Program-made: the position numbers and the translations under genes
Notes under the pieces: generated by a model
What the model was told of the DNA's origin: nothing
The model's database searches: none
The model's input: only the letters and a program-made list of their open reading frames with translations
NCBI GenBank assembly: GCA_049282455.1
Contig: JBAPUB010000029.1
Coordinates: 1-64,000 of the forward strand
Direction of reading: 5' to 3'
DNA from: JBAPUB01 sp049282455
Lineage (GTDB): Bacteria > Actinomycetota > Actinomycetes > JAHEKZ01
Length of the DNA: 64,000 nucleotides
In this document: positions 9,810-18,754 of the stretch, piece by piece
How positions within the stretch are numbered: the first letter of the stretch is position 1
Layout of the letters: each line of letters begins with the position of its first letter

Positions 9810-9838
9810 ACTCGCGGCATGCGTCGGACCTGGTCACC

Positions 9839-10600
9839 CTACGGCTCTTCGCTGACGGTGATCTCGACCCCGCCGACCAGACTGGCTGCCAGGTTGTACA
9901 GGAAGGCACCGAGCGTGGCGAGGGCGGTCACCAGCACGATGTCGACGGCCGCGACGACCAGCGAGAACATGAAGACACGGCTGAACCCGAAGATCTCGGT
10001 GATCGACACAGCACCCTGCCCCACGAGGTCGTCCACCGTGCTCGTGACCGAGCTGAACACCCCAGCCACCGCGAGCAGACCCCACAACAACATGATCGCC
10101 ACCACAGAGATGACCGCCAGGGCCACCGACAGAGCGAAAGCCATTCGCATGACGGTCCAGGGGTCCAGGGTGCTCACGGTCAGCCGAGCCCGGCGCGTGC
10201 GCTGGACGGGGACGCCGCCCCCGGACACCGTCACAGCACCACCGGGAAGGATCGTGGCCGGACGGGTCGGGCGTGAGGCGGCTCCCGCCGGCTGCGCTGG
10301 CGGAGCCGGGTGTACCGGAGGGGCTGGCTGAGGGGTCGTGGGTCTGGTTGTCGGTCTCGGCGCGGGCGTCGAAGGCGTCGTCGACCTGGACGTGCCCGAG
10401 CTCGGCGAGCCCTTGCCCGGTGCTTGCTTCCCCGATGGTGGGGGCCCCGATGGTGGGGGCCCCGATGGTGGGGGCCCCGATGGTGCAGGCTTGGACGCGG
10501 CGGGTTGGGGCGTGCTCGGCTTGGGCGTGGTGCGTTTTTGCGTGCTGGGCTTGGGGGTCGTGGGCTTGGGCGGGCGTCCGCCGCTCCCCGACGACGCCAT
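9839..10600 (-). CDS. DUF3566 transmembrane protein downstream of gyrA
   Basis: About 253 residues. The first 130 are rich in Pro, Thr, Ser and Lys and include four near-identical PPSG units. The C-terminal DUF3566 domain has two membrane segments, around RMAFALSVALAVISVVAIMLL and FMFSLVVAAVDIVLVTALAT. The ATG at 10600 overlaps the gyrA stop (TGATG); a GTG at 10603 is an alternative. The gene follows gyrA in essentially all related actinobacteria, and co-transcription is likely. Function is not established. The low-complexity N-terminus is cytoplasmic by the usual topology and probably disordered. Confidence 0.88.
   Translation of the reverse strand: MASSGSGGRPPKPTTPKPSTQKRTTPKPSTPQPAASKPAPSGPPPSGPPPSGPPPSGKQAPGKGSPSSGTSRSTTPSTPAPRPTTRPTTPQPAPPVHPAPPAQPAGAASRPTRPATILPGGAVTVSGGGVPVQRTRRARLTVSTLDPWTVMRMAFALSVALAVISVVAIMLLWGLLAVAGVFSSVTSTVDDLVGQGAVSITEIFGFSRVFMFSLVVAAVDIVLVTALATLGAFLYNLAASLVGGVEITVSEEP
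10431..10490. repeat. Four tandem 15-bp units inside the DUF3566 gene
   Basis: Unit CCCGATGGTGGGGGC at 10431-10445, 10446-10460 and 10461-10475, with a fourth copy differing at two bases (10476-10490). The unit is a multiple of three, so copy-number change alters only the number of PPSGP repeats in the disordered N-terminus. Confidence 0.9.
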
Positions 10601-13182
10601 CACTGCGCTCCGTCGGTCGGCGGTTGGGCCCCGGACCCGTCACCCGTTTCGGGGTCGGCGGCCTCGTCGGCACCCTCGAGGTCGTCAGCCTCGGCAGCGT
10701 CGTCGGCGTCGTCGGCGTCGTCGGCGCTCTCCGCGTTGCGAGTCACGGCCACGACGGCGTCTCCCTCGGCGACGGTCGTCAACGTCACACCCATGGTGTC
10801 TCGCCCGGTCGCCCGCACCTGGTCGACAGACGTGCGAATGACCTCACCACTGGCTTTGATCGCGAAGAGCTCGTCGGTCTCGTCGACGACCAGAGCGCCC
10901 ACGAGTGACCCGCGCTCCTCGTTCTGCAGCCGCATGGCCTTGACACCCAGGATGCCTCGGCCCTTCGGCGTCCACTCCTCGACGGCGGTCTTCTTCGCGA
11001 ACCCCCCGTCGGTGACGGTCACCACGTAGGAGCCCGGGCGTACGACATCGGCAGCCAACAGCTCGTCGTTGGCGCGAAAACGCATGCCGATGACGCCTTG
11101 GGTCGAGCGTGCCATCGGACGCATCGTGTCGTCGTCGGCGTGGAACCGAGCCGACTGCCCCTTTCGGGACACCAGCAGAAGGTCGTCGCTCGCGTCGGTC
11201 AGCATGGCAGCGATCACCTCGTCGCCGTCACGCAGGTTGATCGCGATGACCCCACCACTTCGGGGCGAGTCGTACTCGACCAGGCGTGTCTTCTTCACCA
11301 TGCCCCGTCGCGTGGCCAGGACCAGGTAGGGGGACTGCTCGTAGTCACGCAGGTCGACCACCTGGGCGATCGACTCGTCGGGCTGGAGGGCCAACAGGTT
11401 CGCCACATGCTGTCCGCGGGCATCGCGTGCTGCCTCGGGCAGCTCGTAAGCCTTGAGCCGGTAGACCCGCCCTTGGTTGGTGAAGAACAGGATCCAGTGG
11501 TGTGTGGTGGTGGTGAACAGCCGCTCCACGATGTCGTCGAGCTTCAGCGCTGCGCCACGGACGCCCTTCCCCCCGCGGCGCTGGGCCCGGTACAGGTCGG
11601 ACTTGGTCCGCTTGGCGTAGCCGTCGCGGGTGATGGTGACGACGATGTCCTCTTCGGCGATGAGGTCTTCCATGGACATGTCACCGTCGGCGGCGATCAG
11701 CTGCGTGCGCCGCTCGTCGCCGAACTTCTCGACGAGCACGGCGAGCTCGTCGCTGACGATCGCGCGCTGCCGGTCCTGACTCGCGAGGATCGCCTGCAGC
11801 TCGGCGATCTGCTCCTCGATCGCGGCAAGGTCGTCGACGATCTTCTGCCGCTCGAGTGCAGCGAGACGGCGCAGCTGCATGTCGAGAATCGCCGTGGCCT
11901 GGACTTCGTCGATGTCGAGCAGCGCCATCAAGCCGCCCCGGGCCTCCTCCGCGCTCGGCGAGCTTCGGATCAAGGCGATCACGGCGTCGAGCTGGTCCAG
12001 AGCCTTCGCCAGCCCGCGCAGGATGTGGGCCCGTTCTTCGGCCTTGCGCAGCCGGTAGGCCGTGCGGCGCCGAATCACCTCGATCTGGTGCGTGACGTAG
12101 TGGCGGACGAACTCGTCGAGGCGCAACGTTCGAGGGATTCCGTCGACCAGCGCCAGCATGTTGCAGCCGAAGGTGTCCTGCAGCTGAGTGTGCTTGTAGA
12201 GGTTGTTCAGGACCACCTTGGCGACGGCGTCGCGCTTCAGCACGATCACCAGTCGCTGGCCGAGCCGCTCGTTTCCCTCGTCACGAACGTCGGCAATGCC
12301 GGCGATCTTGCCGTCCTTGACCAGGTCGGCGATCTTCAGCGCCAGGTTGTCCGGGTTCACCTGGTACGGCAGCTCGGACACCACGACACAGGTGCGGTTG
12401 TTGATCTCCTCGACCTCGACCACGGCCCGCATCGTGATAGAGCCGCGGCCCGTCCGGTAGGCCTCCTCGATACCGGCCCTGCCGACGATCAGCCCGCGGG
12501 TAGGGAAGTCTGGCCCCTTGACCCGTTCGAGCAGCGCGGCGAGCAGCTCGTCCGATGACGCCTCGGGGTGCTCCAGCAGCCACTGAACGCCACTGGCCAC
12601 CTCACGAAGGTTATGAGGCGGAATGTTGGTGGCCATGCCGACGGCGATGCCGGAGGCGCCGTTGACGAGCAGGTTCGGGTAGCGACTGGGCAGCACGTTG
12701 GGCTCTTGCGCGCGGCCGTCATAGTTCGGCGAGAAGTCGACGGTCTCCTCGTCGATGTCGCGCATCATCTCCATGGCCAGTGGCGCCAACCGCGCCTCGG
12801 TGTACCGCATGGCCGCGGCGGGGTCGTTGCCCGGCGAGCCGAAGTTGCCGTTGCCGTCGACCAGCGGGTAGCGCAGAGACCACGGCTGGGCCAGACGCAC
12901 AAGGGCGTCGTAGATCGCCGAGTCACCGTGCGGGTGGTACTGCCCCATGACGTCGCCCACGACGCGAGAGCACTTGGAGTAGCCACGGTCGGGGCGGTAG
13001 CCGCCGTCGAACATCGCGTAGAGCACCCGCCGGTGCACCGGCTTGAGTCCGTCGCGAACGTCCGGGAGCGCGCGGCTCACGATGACACTCATCGCATAGT
13101 CGAGGTACGAGCGGCTCATCTCCGACTGCAGCTCGACCGGCTCGATGCGGCCGCCCTCGGGTGGGAGCGTGGTCTCGGTCAC
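10600..13182 (-). CDS. gyrA: DNA gyrase subunit A
   Basis: Breakage-reunion subunit of gyrase, 860 residues. The catalytic Tyr127 is in AAAMRYTEARL. The quinolone-determining stretch reads GDSAIYDAL (87-94) with Ser88 and Asp92, the susceptible-type residues. The GyrA box QRRGGKG, needed for DNA wrapping, is present in the C-terminal beta-pinwheel. The last 45 residues are strongly acidic, with DAD/ADD repeats, longer than in many relatives. GTG start at 13182. It lies 53 bp downstream of gyrB on the same strand and overlaps the DUF3566 start, forming the usual gyrB-gyrA unit. Confidence 0.98.
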   Translation of the reverse strand: MTETTLPPEGGRIEPVELQSEMSRSYLDYAMSVIVSRALPDVRDGLKPVHRRVLYAMFDGGYRPDRGYSKCSRVVGDVMGQYHPHGDSAIYDALVRLAQPWSLRYPLVDGNGNFGSPGNDPAAAMRYTEARLAPLAMEMMRDIDEETVDFSPNYDGRAQEPNVLPSRYPNLLVNGASGIAVGMATNIPPHNLREVASGVQWLLEHPEASSDELLAALLERVKGPDFPTRGLIVGRAGIEEAYRTGRGSITMRAVVEVEEINNRTCVVVSELPYQVNPDNLALKIADLVKDGKIAGIADVRDEGNERLGQRLVIVLKRDAVAKVVLNNLYKHTQLQDTFGCNMLALVDGIPRTLRLDEFVRHYVTHQIEVIRRRTAYRLRKAEERAHILRGLAKALDQLDAVIALIRSSPSAEEARGGLMALLDIDEVQATAILDMQLRRLAALERQKIVDDLAAIEEQIAELQAILASQDRQRAIVSDELAVLVEKFGDERRTQLIAADGDMSMEDLIAEEDIVVTITRDGYAKRTKSDLYRAQRRGGKGVRGAALKLDDIVERLFTTTTHHWILFFTNQGRVYRLKAYELPEAARDARGQHVANLLALQPDESIAQVVDLRDYEQSPYLVLATRRGMVKKTRLVEYDSPRSGGVIAINLRDGDEVIAAMLTDASDDLLLVSRKGQSARFHADDDTMRPMARSTQGVIGMRFRANDELLAADVVRPGSYVVTVTDGGFAKKTAVEEWTPKGRGILGVKAMRLQNEERGSLVGALVVDETDELFAIKASGEVIRTSVDQVRATGRDTMGVTLTTVAEGDAVVAVTRNAESADDADDADDAAEADDLEGADEAADPETGDGSGAQPPTDGAQ

Positions 13183-13235
13183 GGGCTAGGCGTTCCTTCC
13201 GGGGTGGGCCGGCGGCGACGGTTGGGTCGGTCGCG

Positions 13236-15206
13236 CTAGATGTCGAGGAACCGGACGTCCTTGGCATTGCGTTGGATGAAGTGACGCCGCGCCTCGACGT
13301 CTTCGCCCATCAGTGTGCTGAAGAGCTCGTCGGCCTGGGCAGCGTCGTCGAGGGTGATCTGCAGGAGCACTCGGTGGTCGGGATCCATCGTGGTGTCCCA
13401 CAGCTCCTTGGCCGGCATCTCGCCCAGCCCTTTGAACCGCTGGATGCCGTCTTCCTTGGGCAGCTTGCGTCCGGCCTCGACGCCCACCTGGATGACTCCG
13501 TCGCGCTCGCGGTCGGAGTAGGCGTACTCGACGTTGTCCTTGCCGCCGGGCCACTTGATCTTGTACAGCGGTGGCTGCGCCAGGTACACGTGACCCGCCT
13601 CGACCAGCGGTCGCATGAACCGGAACAGCAGGGTCAGCAGCAGCGTGCGGATGTGTTGACCGTCGACGTCGGCGTCAGCCATCAGCACGATCTTGTGGTA
13701 CCTGAGCTTCTCGATGTCGAAGTCGTCGTGGATGCCGGTACCCAGTGCGGTGATCAACGCCTGCACCTCGTTGTTTGCCAGGACCTTGTCGATCCGGGCC
13801 TTCTCGACGTTCAGGATCTTGCCGCGGATCGGCAGGATCGCCTGGAACCGCGAGTCGCGGCCGCCCTTGGCCGAGCCACCGGCGGAGTCACCCTCGACGA
13901 TGTAGAGCTCGCACTCCTCGGGATTGGTGGACTGACAGTCCGACAGCTTGCCGGGCAGACCACCGGACTCCAGCAGCCCCTTGCGCCCGCGCGCGAGGTC
14001 GCGCGCCTTGCGAGCCGCCATCCGGGCGGAAGCCGCAGCGACCGCCTTGCGTGCGATCTCCTTGCCCTCGGCCGGATTCTGCTCGAACCAAGCGCCGAGT
14101 CGCTCGTTGACCACCTTCTGCACGAAGGTCTTCGCCTCGGTGTTGCCGAGCTTGGTCTTGGTCTGCCCTTCGAACTGGGGCTCGCGCAGCTTGACCGAGA
14201 CGATGGCCGTCAGACCTTCGCGGACGTCTTCACCGGAGAGGTTCGGCTCCTTCTCCTTGAGGACCCCCCACTCACGGCAGAACTTGTTGACCAGCGAGGT
14301 GAGCGCCGAACGGAAGCCCTCCTCATGGGTGCCGCCCTCGTGGGTGTTGATCGTGTTGGCGAAGGTGTACACGGACTCCTGGAAGCCGGCGTTCCACTGC
14401 ATCGCCACCTCGACCGAGATCCCGTGGTCGTCGTCCTCGGCCTCGAAGTCGATGACGCTGCGGTGCGACTCACCCTTCTTACGGTTGATGTGCCGGACGA
14501 AGTCGGCAATGCCGCCGTCGTAGTGCCAGGTGCTCTCGGTGGGTGTCGGCTCGAGGTCGCCGTCGGTGTCGCCAGCCGGGCGCAGCCGCTCGTCACGCAG
14601 GGTGAGCGTGAGGCCCTTGTTCAAGAAAGCCATCTCCTGGAAGCGACGAGCCAGGGTCTCGTAGTCGTAGTCGGTGGTCTCGAAGATGTCGGCGTCGGCC
14701 CAGAAGGTGATCGTGGTCCCGGTCGCGTCGGTGGCCTCGCCCCTCTCGAGCGGCCCGGTGGGAACTCCGTACACGTAGGACTGGCGCCACACGTGGCCGT
14801 CGCGGCGCACCTCGACCTCGAGCCGGGAGGACAACGCGTTCACGACCGAGACACCGACACCGTGCAGCCCCCCGGACACCGAGTAGCCGCTGCCCGCGCC
14901 GCCGAACTTGCCACCCGCATGCAGAACGGTGAGCACGACCTCCAGGGCCGGCTTCTTCTCGATCGGGTGCTCGTCGACCGGGATCCCCCGACCGTCGTCG
15001 ACCACGCGGACCCCGCCATCGGGCTGCAGGGTGACCTCGATCAGCGATGCGTAGCCCGCCAAGGCCTCGTCGACGGAGTTGTCGACGACCTCTTGGACCA
15101 GGTGGTGCAGCCCGCGCTCACCGGTAGATCCGATGTACATGCCGGGGCGCTTGCGGACGGCGTCGAGGCCTTCGAGGACTTGGATCGCTGCGGCGTCGTA
15201 GGACAA
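13236..15206 (-). CDS. gyrB: DNA gyrase subunit B
   Basis: ATPase subunit of gyrase, 656 residues: GHKL ATPase domain (VVDNSVDEALAG, DDGRGIP, GGLHGVGVSVVN), transducer, TOPRIM domain (EGDSAGGSAKGGRD, DADVDGQHI) and C-terminal FIQRNAKDVRFLDI. The only plausible start is TTG at 15206, which has AAGGAG nine bases upstream; no in-frame ATG or GTG lies between it and far upstream codons, and the protein begins where homologues do. The 237-bp gap to dciA (15207-15443) probably holds the gyrBA promoter, but no convincing box was singled out. Confidence 0.98.
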   Translation of the reverse strand: MSYDAAAIQVLEGLDAVRKRPGMYIGSTGERGLHHLVQEVVDNSVDEALAGYASLIEVTLQPDGGVRVVDDGRGIPVDEHPIEKKPALEVVLTVLHAGGKFGGAGSGYSVSGGLHGVGVSVVNALSSRLEVEVRRDGHVWRQSYVYGVPTGPLERGEATDATGTTITFWADADIFETTDYDYETLARRFQEMAFLNKGLTLTLRDERLRPAGDTDGDLEPTPTESTWHYDGGIADFVRHINRKKGESHRSVIDFEAEDDDHGISVEVAMQWNAGFQESVYTFANTINTHEGGTHEEGFRSALTSLVNKFCREWGVLKEKEPNLSGEDVREGLTAIVSVKLREPQFEGQTKTKLGNTEAKTFVQKVVNERLGAWFEQNPAEGKEIARKAVAAASARMAARKARDLARGRKGLLESGGLPGKLSDCQSTNPEECELYIVEGDSAGGSAKGGRDSRFQAILPIRGKILNVEKARIDKVLANNEVQALITALGTGIHDDFDIEKLRYHKIVLMADADVDGQHIRTLLLTLLFRFMRPLVEAGHVYLAQPPLYKIKWPGGKDNVEYAYSDRERDGVIQVGVEAGRKLPKEDGIQRFKGLGEMPAKELWDTTMDPDHRVLLQITLDDAAQADELFSTLMGEDVEARRHFIQRNAKDVRFLDI

Positions 15207-15443
15207 GAGCGACGGCTCCTTCGGGGTTGCTTGCTCGGCTGCGCGTCTGCTGATCGTGTGCTGATCGTGCGAACGGCCGCCGGAGCGGCCAGGACCTGCT
15301 CATCCTACTGGTCGGAGGCGTCAGAACTGGCCTTCGGGGGCCCCTGGGGACGACGTGGTCGTTCGAACCCGTGTGCGCATGACTCCCCCTACGCGGGCTG
15401 GGGGTCTGGTGGGCTCTGAGCGCCGCAATCCGACTGGGACCAC

Positions 15444-16025
15444 TCAGCCGTAGGTGTCGCGCGGACCGCGTCCAGGCACCCTCAGGCGACCCTTGCGCCA
15501 GGAGGGTCCGTCCGGGCCGACCACGCTCACGACCCGTACCGTTCCGTCGCCGAGCACCTCGTTGAGCCGGCGGACCACGGTGGCCGCCAGGAGTCGTACC
15601 TGGGTCGCCCAGGCGCTGGAGTCCGCCCGGACGGTGAGCACGCCCTCGTCGAAGCCCTCCGGCTGGCAGTGGGCCGCAAGCTCAGGTCCGACGATCTCGG
15701 CCCAGCGCCCCTCGACCCCGCCGACGGCGACCGGGACCTCCCAGCCGCGCTCGCCAACGAGTCGCTCGAGCGTCGAACCCACCGGCTGCGGGTCGCGCTC
15801 GTCGGGGAACGCCCCGCTGGCCGCGAGGTCCCCTTGACCGCGTCTGGAGCTGGACCGGGACCGCCGGCCCCCACTCGACGTCGGCCCTGCTCGGTGTCCC
15901 GGTGCCGAGCCCCGTTCGCGGGCGGTCGCCCGCGCCCGCGCCAACATCGCCCGGGCCAGGTCGACGCTGTCAGACCGTGGGACGACGTCCGGGTCGGTGC
16001 CGCCGACCGCTTCGTCCTCAGGCAC
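15444..16025 (-). CDS. dciA: DciA family helicase-loading protein (DUF721)
   Basis: A 193-residue member of the DciA (DUF721) family, which assists loading or activity of the replicative helicase DnaB in bacteria lacking DnaC/DnaI. The N-terminal half is low-complexity and basic (GRRSRSSSRRG). The conserved C-terminal domain (about 85-185) has the typical WxEIVGPELAAHCQPEGF-like stretch and DSSAWATQVRLL. The GTG start lies 8 bp inside the recF 3' end, so translation is probably coupled. Location between recF and gyrB is standard for actinobacteria. Confidence 0.9.
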   Translation of the reverse strand: MPEDEAVGGTDPDVVPRSDSVDLARAMLARARATARERGSAPGHRAGPTSSGGRRSRSSSRRGQGDLAASGAFPDERDPQPVGSTLERLVGERGWEVPVAVGGVEGRWAEIVGPELAAHCQPEGFDEGVLTVRADSSAWATQVRLLAATVVRRLNEVLGDGTVRVVSVVGPDGPSWRKGRLRVPGRGPRDTYG

Positions 16026-17157
16026 GACTGACCTCGCCCCCGACCACGCTGAACTGCGCGCCGAGCAGCTGCTCCGGCACGTCGTCGACCACCGCGGCCG
16101 TCACCCAGACCTGCTCCGCGTCACCCACGAGCCCAGCCAACCGCGCTCTCCGGGTGGAGTCCAGTTCGGCGAACACGTCATCCAGGACGAGGACCGGGTC
16201 GTCGCCCTGGGCGCGCAGCAGCTCGAAGGAGGCCAGCCGCAGGGCCAGCGCGTACGACCATGACTCGCCGTGCGAGGCGTAGCCCTTGGCTGGGAGCTGG
16301 CCCAACGTGAGCACGACATCGTCGCGGTGGGGGCCAACGAGGGTGACCCCTCGGTCCAGCTCCTCGGTCCGGGCAGCCTCCAGAGCCTGCGACATCGCGG
16401 CGTGCCAACCTGCCCGGTCCCCGGGCAGGTTGGCAGTATCGGCGTCCAGCCAACGGGTCACCGACGACTGGTACGTCACGGTCGCACGGTCGCTGGACCC
16501 ACTCACGGACTCGTACGCCGATGCGACGAGCGGCTCGAGCTCGTCGAGCAGGTCCCGCCGAGCAGACAGCAGCTCGGCACCGGTGTCGGTGAGGTGGGTG
16601 TCCCATACCCCCAGAACACCGAGGTCCGGTCCAGCACCACGCCGGGCAAGCGACGCGCTGCGCAGCAAAGCGTTGCGCTGCTTGAGAACTCGGTCGTAGT
16701 CGGCACGCACGCCAGCAAGCCGAGGGGTTCGCAGCACCAGCAGGTCGTCGAGGAACCGACGGCGGCCGTCGGGGTCACCACGCACCAAGGACAGGTCCTC
16801 GGGTGCGAACAGAACGGTGCGCAAGATCCCGGTCAGCTCACGGGCCCGAGGCAACGGCGACTGGTTCACCCGTGCGCGGTTGCTGCGCCCAGGGTTGATC
16901 TCGACCTCGAGGGTGAGCCGTCGACCGTCGCGCTCGACGACCCCGCGGACCACGGCCTGCGCTGCCCCGTGCCGGACCAGCGGGGCATCCGAGGCGACCC
17001 GGTGGCTGCTCAACGTGGCCAGGTAGCCCATCGCTTCGACCAGGTTCGTCTTGCCCTCACCGTTGCGACCGATGAACGTCGTGACGCCAACGTCGGTCTG
17101 CACCACGACGTGCGGGTAGGAGCGGTAGTCCACGAGCTCGAGGGAGATGACCCGCAC
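16018..17157 (-). CDS. recF: DNA replication and repair protein RecF
   Basis: SMC-like ATPase that helps load RecA at gaps. The 379-residue protein has Walker A GRNGEGKTN (30-38), the signature LVGPHRDD, ABC-type SHGESWSYALALRL and Walker B VLVLDDVFAELD. GTG start at 17157, 11 bp after the dnaN stop. It belongs to the dnaA-dnaN-recF-dciA-gyrBA series. The closely spaced order suggests co-transcription with dnaN. Confidence 0.96.
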   Translation of the reverse strand: MRVISLELVDYRSYPHVVVQTDVGVTTFIGRNGEGKTNLVEAMGYLATLSSHRVASDAPLVRHGAAQAVVRGVVERDGRRLTLEVEINPGRSNRARVNQSPLPRARELTGILRTVLFAPEDLSLVRGDPDGRRRFLDDLLVLRTPRLAGVRADYDRVLKQRNALLRSASLARRGAGPDLGVLGVWDTHLTDTGAELLSARRDLLDELEPLVASAYESVSGSSDRATVTYQSSVTRWLDADTANLPGDRAGWHAAMSQALEAARTEELDRGVTLVGPHRDDVVLTLGQLPAKGYASHGESWSYALALRLASFELLRAQGDDPVLVLDDVFAELDSTRRARLAGLVGDAEQVWVTAAVVDDVPEQLLGAQFSVVGGEVSRA

Positions 17158-17168
17158 GGTGTCGCGAC

Positions 17169-18305
17169 TCAGCCTGAAAGTCGCACCGGCATCAGCAGGT
17201 AGCGGTAGCTGGCTGCGGCCGAGGAGTCGCCGCCGGCGGTGAGAACGGCAGGCTTGGTCGACGTCGTGAAGGACAGCTGCGCGGTCGACGCGTTGATGGC
17301 CCCGAGACCGTCGAGCAGGAACTGCGGGTTGAACGCAATCGTCAACGGCTCACCCTCGAACGACGCGGACATCGCCTCGGTGGCTTGGGCCTCGTCGCCC
17401 GTCCCTGCTTCGAGCACCAGCTCGTCGCCACCGAAGGACAACCGCACGGGTGTGTTTCGCTCCGCCACCAGGGCCACACGCTTGACCGCCTCGATGAACG
17501 CGGCGGTCTCCAGTGAAGCCACCGCAGCGGAGTCGCTCGGAAGCAGGGCACGGTACTTCGGGAACTCACCGTCGAGCAGCCGTGTGGTGGTTCGCTTGCG
17601 TCCATCGGACCCGGATCCTTCGAACCCGATCAGGCCGTCACCGGAACCTCCGGCAGCCAACGCGATCGTCACGCTGTCGGCGTCGCCGAGGGATCGCGCG
17701 GTCTCGGCCAGGGACCGCGCCTGGACCAAAGCGACTGCGCTGGTGTCGGTGGTCTGAGGCGACCAGGCCAGCTCACGCACGGCCAACCGGTAGCGGTCGG
17801 TGGCTGCCAGGGTGAGGAGGTCGCCCTCGAACTCCATCCGGACGCCGGTCAGCACGGGCAGGGTGTCGTCACGGCCAGCGGCGATGGCGACCGTGGAGAC
17901 CGCGGTCGCGAAGTCGGCCCCAGCCAGGGTGCCCGCGGCCGCGGGAAGGTCGGGCAGGGTCGGGTAGTCCTCGACCGGCAGGGTCAGCAGGGCAAACCGT
18001 GACGAGCCGCAGGTGAGCACCACCTTGGCGTCGTCGACGACGACCTCGACCGGACGCGCCGGGAGGCTGCGGACGATCTCGGCGAGCAGCCGGCCGGAGA
18101 CCAGCGCACGCCCGGGATCACTCACCTCGACGTCGACCTCGACCCGAGCGCTGACCTCGTAGTCGAAGCTGCTCAAGACCAAGCCGGAGTCGTTGGCCTC
18201 GACCAGCAGGCCGGCCAGGACCGGAAGCGGTGGCCGGGTGGGCAGACTCCGCGCGGCCCAGCCGACAGCGTCAGCCAGGACATCGCGTTCGACGCGGAAC
18301 TTCAC
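17169..18305 (-). CDS. dnaN: DNA polymerase III sliding clamp (beta subunit)
   Basis: The 378-residue beta clamp, with three clamp domains and the usual opening MKFRVERDVLADAVGWAARSLP. The C-terminal SYRYLLMPVRLSG closes the third domain and matches the family's peptide-binding pocket edge (MPVRL). GTG start at 18305. The dnaA-dnaN gap upstream is the oriC candidate, and a promoter for dnaN should lie in it. Confidence 0.98.
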   Translation of the reverse strand: MKFRVERDVLADAVGWAARSLPTRPPLPVLAGLLVEANDSGLVLSSFDYEVSARVEVDVEVSDPGRALVSGRLLAEIVRSLPARPVEVVVDDAKVVLTCGSSRFALLTLPVEDYPTLPDLPAAAGTLAGADFATAVSTVAIAAGRDDTLPVLTGVRMEFEGDLLTLAATDRYRLAVRELAWSPQTTDTSAVALVQARSLAETARSLGDADSVTIALAAGGSGDGLIGFEGSGSDGRKRTTTRLLDGEFPKYRALLPSDSAAVASLETAAFIEAVKRVALVAERNTPVRLSFGGDELVLEAGTGDEAQATEAMSASFEGEPLTIAFNPQFLLDGLGAINASTAQLSFTTSTKPAVLTAGGDSSAAASYRYLLMPVRLSG

Positions 18306-18754
18306 GCCACTCTCCTCCCAATCGGGGTGGTCACTCTACGTGGTGGGGCGCTGGGCCGGGACGTCGCGGGGGCGGGTCTCATGGGTGGGTCCAGTCGTCG
18401 GGCGAACCTGGGGCGCAGGACCGATCATGACGGGGTTGGAGGAAGACCATTACTTGTTCCGTCATCGTCGTCGGTCCGGTGGACAGTGGGGACGAGCAGC
18501 ATTGGGCCAGGTCAGCGCGGCGTGTCCGGTCCCCAACGCAGGGTGAGTAAACGGGGGCGGAGCTGGGGGCGACTGTGGACTGCGGACACGGAGAGTGAAG
18601 TTGTGCACCGCTGCGTGGCCTTTCGTCCCCAGGTCGTCCCCGGATGTCCGGGTTTCGTCCACAACGTTGTCCCCAGGGTGTGCACCCACGGTGACGAGCC
18701 GGCGAACTGGTCTTGGCGGTGGGGGAATCGGTCGATCCGACATGGCGAGGTGGC
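18306..18754. other. Candidate chromosomal replication origin (oriC), dnaA-dnaN gap
   Basis: A 449-bp gap without a credible gene. DnaA-box-like 9-mers related to TTGTCCACA are: minus strand CTGTCCACC (18478-18486) and TCGTCCCCA (18487-18495); plus strand TTGTGCACC (18601-18609), TCGTCCCCA (18623-18631), TCGTCCCCG (18634-18642), TCGTCCACA (18655-18663) and TTGTCCCCA (18667-18675). Most match the consensus at seven or eight of nine positions. Spacing of 11-12 bp between several of them suits helical phasing. No clear AT-rich unwinding tract stands out; the short ATTACTTGTTCCGTCATC stretch near 18450 is the most AT-rich part. Actinobacterial origins normally lie here. Confidence 0.75.
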
